Below, piece by piece: positions 1-6,886 of a stretch of 64,000 nucleotides of DNA (the first letter of the stretch is position 1; the number at the start of each line of letters is the position of its first letter). The notes beneath the pieces are model-generated. The model had not been told where the DNA came from, searched no databases, and saw only the letters and a program-made list of their open reading frames with translations. Source of the DNA: Pseudomonas rubra. Lineage in GTDB: Bacteria; Pseudomonadota; Gammaproteobacteria; Pseudomonadales; Pseudomonadaceae. A program made the translations under genes and the position numbers. The DNA lies in NCBI RefSeq assembly GCF_028656935.1, contig NZ_JAMDGZ010000048.1:124001-188000 (forward strand). The letters are read 5' to 3'.

Positions 1-1630
1 CGATGTTGCCTGGCATCGTCGTGCTGACATGACCCGGTGCACTGGCTTGCTTGCGTTTGCTGCTGCCGCCGCCGACGAACTCGTTGAGCGGTTCGAACAC
101 CACTTCTTCCGGCATGCCGTCGATGGACAGGTAGAAGTGCCTTTTACCTTCGGCCTTGACGCCAACACCGGTGATATCCACACGGTAGGTCTCACCGTGC
201 ACATCAATGACGAACTCAGTCGGTACGCCCTCGCCACTGGCCGAAGCCACAGCGCCAGCCTCTGGAATCGGCAGCAGCACTTCTGGAGTCAAGGTGCCGG
301 CCTCACGCTCTTCGAGGAACTTGCGCCCGATGTCCGGGAACATGGCGTAGGTCAGAACGTCTTCTTCCGACTTGGCCAGGGCGCCGATGTCGTTGCGCAG
401 CTTGGTCATTTCCGGCTTGAGCAGGTCGGCCGGGCGTACGTCGATAACCTCTTCGCTACCGATGGCCTGACGCCGCAGTTTTTCGTCGACCACACCCGGG
501 GCCTTGCCGTAGCCGCCTTGCAGGTACAACTTCACCTCGTTGGTGATGGTCTTGTAGCGCTCGCCGGCGAGCACGTTGAAGAATGCCTGGGTGCCGACGA
601 TCTGCGAGGTCGGGGTCACCAGCGGCGGGAAGCCAAGGTCTTCACGCACCCGCGGGATTTCCGCCAGCACTTCGTTCATCCGATTGAGCGCGCCCTGCTC
701 CTTGAGCTGGTTGGCCAGGTTGGAAATCATCCCACCGGGCACCTGGTTGACTTGCACGCGAGTATCGACGGCGGTGAATTCGCTTTCGAACTGGTGGTAC
801 TTCTTACGCACCGCGTAAAAGTACAGACCGATTTCCTGCAGCAGCTCCAGGCTCAGGCCGGTGTCGAATTCACTGCCCTTGAGTGCCGCAACCATCGACT
901 CGGTACCCGGATGGCTGGTGCCCCAGGCAAAGCTGGAGATCGCGGTGTCGATGTGGTCGGCGCCGTTTTCGATCGCCTTGAGCTGGCACATGGCAGCCAG
1001 GCCGGCGGTGTCGTGAGAATGCACGAACACCGGTAGCGATTGCTCGGCCTTCAGCGCCTTGACCAGCTCGCCGGTGGCGAACGGCGTCAGCAGGCCTGCC
1101 ATGTCCTTGATGGCAACCGAATCGCAGCCCATGGCTTCCATCTGCTTGGCCTGGGCGACGAAGGCGTCGATGGTGTGCACAGGGCTGGTGGTGTAAGCGA
1201 TGGTGCCCTGAGCATGCTTGCCGGCGGCCTTGACCGCTTCGATGGCCACGCGCAGGTTACGTACGTCGTTCATGGCATCGAAGATGCGGAACACGTCGAT
1301 GCCGTTGACCGCTGCCTTGGCGACGAAGGCTTTAACCACGTCATCGCTGTAGTGGCGGTAGCCAAGCAGGTTCTGCCCGCGCAGGAGCATCTGCAGGCGA
1401 GTGTTGGGCAGTGCCGCACGCAGTTTGCGCAGGCGCTCCCACGGGTCTTCCTTGAGGAAGCGCACGCAGGCATCGAAAGTGGCGCCGCCCCAGACTTCCA
1501 GCGACCAGTAGCCCACCTTGTCGAGCTTGTCGCAGATCGGCAGCATGTCTTCGGTACGCATGCGGGTGGCCAGCAGGGACTGGTGGGCGTCGCGCAGGAT
1601 TGTGTCGGTTACAAAGATTTTCTTGGACAT
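1..1630 (-). CDS. pycB: Pyruvate carboxylase subunit B (OadA-like), 3' end cut by window
   Basis: Carboxyltransferase and biotin-carrier subunit of two-subunit pyruvate carboxylase (pyruvate to oxaloacetate, cytoplasmic, anaplerotic). The protein begins MSKKIFVTDTILRDAHQSLL, the usual start of the HMGL-like carboxyltransferase domain. It continues through a PYC/OADA conserved domain and reaches the start of a biotinyl domain (about residues 530-543, GHVSTTMPGNI) where the window ends, so the biotinylated lysine lies outside. There are 543 codons in the window; the family is about 600 residues. It lies 10 bp downstream of pycA on the same strand, so the two are co-transcribed. Oxaloacetate decarboxylase alpha subunits look the same, but the pairing with a biotin carboxylase and the absence of oadB/oadG nearby favour pyruvate carboxylase. 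Confidence 0.93.
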   Translation of the reverse strand, partial: MSKKIFVTDTILRDAHQSLLATRMRTEDMLPICDKLDKVGYWSLEVWGGATFDACVRFLKEDPWERLRKLRAALPNTRLQMLLRGQNLLGYRHYSDDVVKAFVAKAAVNGIDVFRIFDAMNDVRNLRVAIEAVKAAGKHAQGTIAYTTSPVHTIDAFVAQAKQMEAMGCDSVAIKDMAGLLTPFATGELVKALKAEQSLPVFVHSHDTAGLAAMCQLKAIENGADHIDTAISSFAWGTSHPGTESMVAALKGSEFDTGLSLELLQEIGLYFYAVRKKYHQFESEFTAVDTRVQVNQVPGGMISNLANQLKEQGALNRMNEVLAEIPRVREDLGFPPLVTPTSQIVGTQAFFNVLAGERYKTITNEVKLYLQGGYGKAPGVVDEKLRRQAIGSEEVIDVRPADLLKPEMTKLRNDIGALAKSEEDVLTYAMFPDIGRKFLEEREAGTLTPEVLLPIPEAGAVASASGEGVPTEFVIDVHGETYRVDITGVGVKAEGKRHFYLSIDGMPEEVVFEPLNEFVGGGSSKRKQASAPGHVSTTMPGNI

Positions 1631-1640
1631 TATGGGTTCC

Positions 1641-3056
1641 TCACAGGCCTGCGTGGGCGGCGATGGCGGCGGCGATGGCCAGGGCCAGCTCTTCGGGTTT
1701 GCGCTTGATCGAGTAGTTGGTCAGTTCCGGATGGCTTTCAACGAAGCTGGTATTGAACTGACCGCTGCGAAATTCCGGATTGCGCAGGATTTCCTGGTAA
1801 TAGGCGGCGGTGGTCTTCACCCCTTGCACGCGCATGTCGTCCAAGGCCCGTAGGCCGCGGTCCATGGCTTCTTCCCAGGTCAGCGCCCAAACCACCAGTT
1901 TCAGGCACATCGAATCGTAGAACGGTGGAATGGTGTAGCCGGTGTAGATCGCCGTGTCGGTACGCACGCCCGGGCCGCCGGGGGCGTAGTAGCGGGTGAT
2001 CTTGCCGAAGCTGGGCAGGAAGTTGTTCTTCGGGTCTTCGGCATTGATCCGGAACTGCAGCGCGAAGCCGCGGTGCTGGATGTCTTCCTGCTTGACCGAC
2101 AGCGGCAAGCCGGAAGCGATGCGGATCTGCTCGCGGACGATATCGATGCCGGTGATTTCTTCGGTGATGGTGTGTTCCACCTGCACCCGGGTGTTCATCT
2201 CCATGAAGTACACCTCGCCATCGGCGAGCAGGAACTCCACGGTGCCGGCATTCTCGTAACCCACGGCCTTGGCCGCGCGCACCGACAGGTCGCCGATATA
2301 GGCACGCTGTTCGGGGGTCAACTGCGGGCTTGGGGCAATTTCGATGAGCTTCTGGTTACGCCGCTGGATCGAGCAATCGCGCTCGAACAAATGCACGACG
2401 TTGCCGAAGCTGTCACCGAGGATTTGCGCCTCGATGTGCTTGGGATTGACGATGCATTTTTCCAGGAACACTTCCGCCGAACCGAAGGCCTTGGTGGCTT
2501 CGGAGATAACCCGCGGGAAGGCTTGTTCCAGCTCTTCACGGCTGTTGCAGCGGCGAATACCACGGCCACCACCACCGGAGGTGGCCTTGAGCATCACCGG
2601 ATAACCGATGCGATCGCCCTCCACCAGGGCTTCGTGGATGTCGGCGACGTTGCCTTCAGTGCCGGGGGTCACCGGTACACCAGCCTTGATCATGCTGCGA
2701 CGGGCTTCGGTCTTGTCACCCATGCGACGAATGACTTCTGCTGACGGGCCTATGAACTTTATTCCACGTTCGGCGCAGATGTCCGCAAGTTCAGCGTTCT
2801 CAGACAAAAAGCCATAACCGGGATGCAGCGCATCACAACCGGTTTCCACAGCCAGGTTCACCAGCTTGCGCGGGTTGAGGTAACCGGCCAGAGGCTCGGC
2901 TCCAATACTGTGGGCCTCATCGGCACGTTTAACGTGCAAGGCATGGCGGTCGGCGTCCGAGTAGATCGCCACGGAACGGATGCCCATCTCGGCGCAGGCG
3001 CGCACGATTCGAACAGCAATTTCACCGCGGTTGGCGATCAGGATCTTTTTTATCAC
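1641..3056 (-). CDS. pycA: Pyruvate carboxylase subunit A (biotin carboxylase)
   Basis: ATP-dependent biotin carboxylase subunit, 471 residues, which carboxylates the biotin carried by PycB. Seen: N-terminal MIKKILIANRGEIAVRIVRA (biotin carboxylase N-domain), the ATP-grasp glycine loop GGGGRGIRRC, the EMNTRVQVEHTITEE active-site segment and a C-terminal biotin carboxylase domain. The frame stays open upstream to 3200. The family start corresponds to a GTG at 3054-3056 (GTG ATA AAA AAG), which I chose over the longer upstream ATG because the extra 48 residues match nothing in the family. AccC of acetyl-CoA carboxylase is a paralogue. The tandem pycB and the divergent LysR gene mark this copy as PycA. 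Probably controlled by the LysR protein encoded divergently. Confidence 0.93.
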   Translation of the reverse strand: MIKKILIANRGEIAVRIVRACAEMGIRSVAIYSDADRHALHVKRADEAHSIGAEPLAGYLNPRKLVNLAVETGCDALHPGYGFLSENAELADICAERGIKFIGPSAEVIRRMGDKTEARRSMIKAGVPVTPGTEGNVADIHEALVEGDRIGYPVMLKATSGGGGRGIRRCNSREELEQAFPRVISEATKAFGSAEVFLEKCIVNPKHIEAQILGDSFGNVVHLFERDCSIQRRNQKLIEIAPSPQLTPEQRAYIGDLSVRAAKAVGYENAGTVEFLLADGEVYFMEMNTRVQVEHTITEEITGIDIVREQIRIASGLPLSVKQEDIQHRGFALQFRINAEDPKNNFLPSFGKITRYYAPGGPGVRTDTAIYTGYTIPPFYDSMCLKLVVWALTWEEAMDRGLRALDDMRVQGVKTTAAYYQEILRNPEFRSGQFNTSFVESHPELTNYSIKRKPEELALAIAAAIAAHAGL

Positions 3057-3192
3057 TGGAGTATTCCCAAGGCCGCTAGAACAAACGAGCCGGCAATGCC
3101 GGTCGGCGCGTGACCAATCGTCGCTGGCCAGTCGCATCTTTACCCTAGCGCTGTCTCTGGATAAACAAAAATCAATATTTATTAGGGCGTGC

Positions 3193-3208
3193 ATAAGCAA
3201 AAGCTTAT
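3193..3208. promoter_or_regulatory. Perfect dyad in the pycA-LysR intergenic region
   Basis: ATAAGC-AAAA-GCTTAT is a perfect 6+4+6 inverted repeat in the 188 bp between the divergent pycA and LysR genes. LysR-type regulators usually bind such dyads between their own gene and the target, so this is the best candidate operator. Binding by the neighbouring protein is inferred. Confidence 0.55.
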
Positions 3209-3244
3209 AGTGCTGTTACAAGGTTTTTCCGGGGCTTGATAAAA

Positions 3245-4207
3245 ATGCGTAAGTCATTAATGCGTATGACATTACGGCAACTTCAGATCTTCAATGAGGT
3301 CTGTGATTTGCGTTCCTACAGCCGGGCGGCCGAGGAGATGAACCTGACGCAACCCGCCGTTAGTCTACAGATCCGCCAACTGGAAGAACTGCTCGGCCAA
3401 CCGCTGTTCGAGTACGTCGGCAAGAAGCTCTACCTGACCGAAGCCGCAGAAGCACTGCAGCGTGCCAGCCGGGATATCTTCGGACGTCTGGAAAGCCTCG
3501 ACATGCAGCTCTCGGACATGCAGGGCTCACTGCAGGGGCAACTGAAGCTGGCGGTCGAATCCAGCGCCAAGTACTTCGTTCCGCACCTGTTCGCCGCCTT
3601 CAAACGCCTGCACCCGGAAGTCAATCTTACCCTCACGGTGGTCAATCGGGCCCAAGCCATCCGTCGCCTCTCGGACAACCGCGATGACCTGATCATCATG
3701 TCCATGGTGCCGCAGGACATGGGCCTGGAGTTCCTGCCGTTCCTGAACAATCCGATTGTCGCCGTGGCCCCGCCCGATCACCCGCTGTGCAAGCTCGATA
3801 ACCTGCGCCTGCAGGACCTTGAGCCATATACCTTACTGGTGCGCGAACAGGGATCGGGGACGCGCAAGGCCTGCGAGGAGTATTTCAAGGAAAAGCGCGT
3901 GCACTTCACCCAGACGCTGGAAGTGGCCTCGGCCGATGCCCAGCGTGAGTGCGTGATTGCCGGCCTGGGCATCGCCCTGCTGACCCGCCACGCCCTGAAC
4001 CTGGAGCTGGCCACGGGTGTGTTGCGCGAGCTGCCGGTTGAAGAACTGCCGCTGTACCGCAGCTGGTGCGTGGTGCAATCCAAGGCCAAGCGGCAGTCGC
4101 CGGTGGCCCTGGCGTTTTTAGCGTTTATTCGTAGCGAACGTGCACAGATCAGCGAGCTTGTTGAACGTTTCTCTGGGATTCTGCCGCCGATACCTGCCAC
4201 ACATTGA
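3245..4207 (+). CDS. LysR-family regulator divergent from pycA (PycR-like)
   Basis: LysR-type transcriptional regulator, 320 residues from the ATG at 3245. The N-terminal winged helix-turn-helix reads LRQLQIFNEVCDLRSYSRAA then LTQPAVSLQIRQLEELLG (about residues 9-65). A periplasmic-binding-like effector domain follows from about residue 95. In-frame starts at 3236 (TTG), 3260 and 3266 are also possible. Its position divergent from pycAB, with a dyad between them, suggests control of pyruvate carboxylase. In P. aeruginosa the gene in this position is known as pycR. The effector cannot be read from sequence. Confidence 0.85.
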   Translation: MRKSLMRMTLRQLQIFNEVCDLRSYSRAAEEMNLTQPAVSLQIRQLEELLGQPLFEYVGKKLYLTEAAEALQRASRDIFGRLESLDMQLSDMQGSLQGQLKLAVESSAKYFVPHLFAAFKRLHPEVNLTLTVVNRAQAIRRLSDNRDDLIIMSMVPQDMGLEFLPFLNNPIVAVAPPDHPLCKLDNLRLQDLEPYTLLVREQGSGTRKACEEYFKEKRVHFTQTLEVASADAQRECVIAGLGIALLTRHALNLELATGVLRELPVEELPLYRSWCVVQSKAKRQSPVALAFLAFIRSERAQISELVERFSGILPPIPATH

Positions 4208-4367
4208 CGCTCTGCACGTCGGCGTAGTCGGTGATGTCCTGCAGCAGGCGGCGCTGCTCGGAGTAGCTTTCGATCGCGCGGCGAAACTCCATGCGGCGCT
4301 GGTCTTTTTCCTGCTGCTTGCGGGATTTGGCGTTGGGTTGGTACGAGCCATCGAATTCACGAGCCAT
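4149..4367 (-). CDS. Small charged conserved protein of unknown function
   Basis: 72 residues, starting MAREFDGSYQPNAKSRKQQE, with a strong ribosome-binding site (GGGAGA) 6 bp before the ATG. The protein is basic and Lys/Arg/Gln-rich in its first half and predicted mostly helical, with no membrane segment or signal peptide. Small proteins with this start occur next to the pyc cluster in other pseudomonads as far as I recall. Its last 59 bp overlap the 3' end of the LysR gene tail to tail. I cannot assign a function. Confidence 0.7.
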   Translation of the reverse strand: MAREFDGSYQPNAKSRKQQEKDQRRMEFRRAIESYSEQRRLLQDITDYADVQSVNVWQVSAAESQRNVQQAR

Positions 4368-4453
4368 TGCATATCTCCCTTTTCGAGTGCGGGAGTTTCA
4401 GCCTGACCTCATAGCATTACGGTTTGGCGGCGCGGCAATGACAAATCGATGAA

Positions 4454-4470
4454 CCTGTGGGAACGGGCTT
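4454..4470. repeat. Degenerate half REP element
   Basis: CCTGTGGGAACGGGCTT resembles one arm of the Pseudomonas REP palindromes seen complete at 12174-12248. It sits directly beyond the stop codon of the RpiR-family gene. Only one arm is present. Confidence 0.4.
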
Positions 4471-4472
4471 GA

Positions 4473-5339
4473 TCAGTCGTCCATCGCCTTGATCGACTTG
4501 GGCGACAAGCGCAGGCTGCGCAAGCTGCGTTTGACGCTTTTCAGGTGATTGACCAAGCTCGGGCCGCGGGCCATGGCAACGCCCATGGCCAGCACGTCGA
4601 TCACCACCAGGTGGGCGATACGCGAAGTCAGCGGGGTGTAGATTTCGGTGTCTTCGTGCACATCGATGGCCAGGTTGACGGTCGACAGCTCCGCCAGTGG
4701 TGTCTGGCTCGGGCACAGGGTGATCAGCGTAGCGCCGCTTTCACGCACCAGGTTGGCAGTGATCAGCAGGTCCTTGGAACGCCCCGACTGGGAAATGCAG
4801 ATGGCCACGTCGCCAGGCTTGAGGGTTACCGCCGACATTGCCTGCATGTGTGGATCGGAGTAGGCCGCAGCGGTCAGCAACAGGCGGAAGAACTTGTGCT
4901 GAGCATCGGCGGCGACCGCGCCGGAAGCACCAAAACCGTAGAACTCGACGCGCTGGGCCTGGGCCATGGCGGTCACGGCACGCTGCAAGGCCTGTGCATC
5001 GAGGTGCTCGCGCACTTCCATCAGGGTATGCAGGGTAGTGTCGAAAATCTTCAGGCTGTAGTCGGCAACCGAGTCGTCTTCATGAATGGCGAACTGGCCG
5101 AAACTCGCACCCGCCGCCAGACTCTGGGCCAGCTTGAGCTTGAGGTCCTGGAAACCGGAACAACCGATCGCACGGCAAAAACGCACGATAGTCGGCTCAC
5201 TGATGCCGACGCTGTGGGCAAGGTCAGCCATGGAGCTATGCATGACGGCTGCAGGATCTAGCAGCACGTGATCGGCAACCTTTAGTTCCGATTTGCGTAG
5301 CAGATGGCGCGACTGGGCGATGTGTTGCAACAGATTCAA
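4473..5339 (-). CDS. RpiR/HexR-family sugar-phosphate-sensing repressor
   Basis: 288 residues. N-terminal HTH_6 domain (MNLLQHIAQSRHLLRKSELK to about residue 80, with GISEPTIVRFCRAIGCSGFQ as the recognition region) followed by a SIS phosphosugar-binding domain (about 120-260, with ICISQSGRSKDLL as the SIS motif). HexR represses Entner-Doudoroff and zwf genes and releases DNA on binding 2-keto-3-deoxy-6-phosphogluconate. This gene is a HexR homologue next to a zwf copy, but pgl, eda and edd are not nearby, so it is probably the second RpiR paralogue of pseudomonads (the P. aeruginosa PA5438 position) rather than HexR itself. A perfect HexR-type palindrome lies in the divergent promoter. Confidence 0.88.
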   Translation of the reverse strand: MNLLQHIAQSRHLLRKSELKVADHVLLDPAAVMHSSMADLAHSVGISEPTIVRFCRAIGCSGFQDLKLKLAQSLAAGASFGQFAIHEDDSVADYSLKIFDTTLHTLMEVREHLDAQALQRAVTAMAQAQRVEFYGFGASGAVAADAQHKFFRLLLTAAAYSDPHMQAMSAVTLKPGDVAICISQSGRSKDLLITANLVRESGATLITLCPSQTPLAELSTVNLAIDVHEDTEIYTPLTSRIAHLVVIDVLAMGVAMARGPSLVNHLKSVKRSLRSLRLSPKSIKAMDD

Positions 5340-5383
5340 GGGCAGGACTCGGTTATGATCGACTGACCGGGTTGTAGCTTTCT

Positions 5384-5398
5384 TGTAGTTATACTACA
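5384..5398. promoter_or_regulatory. HexR-type operator between the RpiR gene and zwf
   Basis: TGTAGT-TAT-ACTACA is a perfect palindrome that fits the gammaproteobacterial HexR consensus TGTARTWWWAYTACA as I recall it. It lies 45 bp upstream of the repressor start and 46 bp upstream of the zwf start, positioned to control both. Confidence 0.75.
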
Positions 5399-5443
5399 TG
5401 ACCGGCGACCCGCCCAGCTAAACGAACTAGGAGAGTGGTGGTA

Positions 5444-6886
5444 TTGACTATCCCTTGCGACATCATGGTGTTCGGCGGCACCGGTGACCTGGCCCTGCAC
5501 AAACTGCTTCCGGCGCTCTACCACCTGTATCGCGAGGCTCGCCTGCACGCCGCCGTACGCATTATTGCGCTGGCCCGCAGCAATCTGCCGCGCAGCGAAT
5601 TCCTCAAGCTTGCCGAACGCCGCTGCCGGGCGCAGATCGCCCAGGCCGACTTCGACGAGGAGGTCTGGGCACGCTTCTCGGCGCGGCTGGACTACTTCCC
5701 CATGGACGCCTCGCAAAGCGCCGACTTCGTCCGCCTGGCGCGGTTTCTCGGCGAAGCGGGCGGCCTTACCCGAATCTACTACCTGGCCACCGCCCCCAAC
5801 CTGTTCGTACCGATTGCCAACCACCTGAAAATTGCCGGGCTGGCCGACCACGATGCGCGCATCGTGCTGGAAAAACCCATCGGCCATTCGCTGGAGTCGG
5901 CCACGGCAATCAACGAGGCCTTTGGCGCCGTTTTCGCCGAATCGCAGGTATTTCGCATCGACCACTACCTGGGCAAAGAAACAGTGCAGAACCTCATGGC
6001 CCTGCGCTTTGCCAATGCCCTGCTCGAGCCAGTGTGGCGCAACAACCAGATCGACCATGTGCAGATCAGCGTTTGCGAGACCCTCGGGGTCGAGAACCGC
6101 GGCGCCTACTACGACCGTGCCGGCGCTACCCGTGACATGCTGCAGAACCATCTGCTGCAGTTGCTCTGCCTGGTAGCCATGGAGCCGCCGGCGCAGTTCG
6201 AGGCCGAAGCGGTGCGTGACGAGAAAGTGAAGATCCTCAAGGCCCTGCAACCGATCACCGATCAGGATGTGCAGGACAAGACCGTGCGTGGCCAATACAG
6301 CGCCGGCAAAATCGGCGGCCAGGAAGTACCGGCTTACTACTTCGAGAAAGATGTCGACAACGACAGCGATACCGAGACCTTCGTCGCCGTTGAAGCGCAC
6401 ATCAACAACTGGCGCTGGGCCGGAGTGCCCTTCTACCTGCGCACCGGCAAGCGCCTGGCCAAACGCTCGTCGCAAATTGTCATCCAGTTCAAACCTGTAC
6501 CGCACCGCCTGTTCGAGGGCGACCAGGCCAACCAGTTGCTGATCCAGCTGCAGCCCGATGAACGGATCAGCCTGCAAATGATGACCAAGACCCCAGGTAA
6601 AGGCATGCGCCTGGAACCGGTGGAGCTGAACCTGAACCTGGCCCAGGTGTTTGGCCAGACTCGCCGCTGGGACGCCTATGAACGGCTACTACTGGATGTG
6701 CTCGAAGGCGACTCGACGCTGTTCATGCGCCGTGACGAAGTCGAGGCGGCCTGGGCCTGGATCGACCCGATCCTGACAGGCTGGCAGGAGCATTTCCAGG
6801 CACCGCGGCCTTACCACGCCGGCAGCAACGGCCCGGACCAGGCCCACAGCCTACTGGCACACCAGGGGCGTGCCTGGCATCTCTAG
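5444..6886 (+). CDS. zwf: Glucose-6-phosphate 1-dehydrogenase
   Basis: Oxidises glucose-6-phosphate to 6-phosphogluconolactone with NAD(P)+, the first step feeding the Entner-Doudoroff and pentose-phosphate routes. Seen: nucleotide-binding FGGTGDLALHK near the N terminus, the catalytic FRIDHYLGKETVQN motif around residue 175 and the LRTGKRL segment of the C-terminal domain. Length is about 480 residues, normal for the family. There is no ATG at the family start. GTG 5435, GTG 5438 and TTG 5444 are the candidates behind AGGAG at 5429-5433. I prefer TTG 5444 (MTIPCDIMVFGG), but 5438 is nearly as good. Not linked to pgl/eda, so this is an additional zwf copy of the kind P. putida carries. Confidence 0.9.
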   Translation: MTIPCDIMVFGGTGDLALHKLLPALYHLYREARLHAAVRIIALARSNLPRSEFLKLAERRCRAQIAQADFDEEVWARFSARLDYFPMDASQSADFVRLARFLGEAGGLTRIYYLATAPNLFVPIANHLKIAGLADHDARIVLEKPIGHSLESATAINEAFGAVFAESQVFRIDHYLGKETVQNLMALRFANALLEPVWRNNQIDHVQISVCETLGVENRGAYYDRAGATRDMLQNHLLQLLCLVAMEPPAQFEAEAVRDEKVKILKALQPITDQDVQDKTVRGQYSAGKIGGQEVPAYYFEKDVDNDSDTETFVAVEAHINNWRWAGVPFYLRTGKRLAKRSSQIVIQFKPVPHRLFEGDQANQLLIQLQPDERISLQMMTKTPGKGMRLEPVELNLNLAQVFGQTRRWDAYERLLLDVLEGDSTLFMRRDEVEAAWAWIDPILTGWQEHFQAPRPYHAGSNGPDQAHSLLAHQGRAWHL

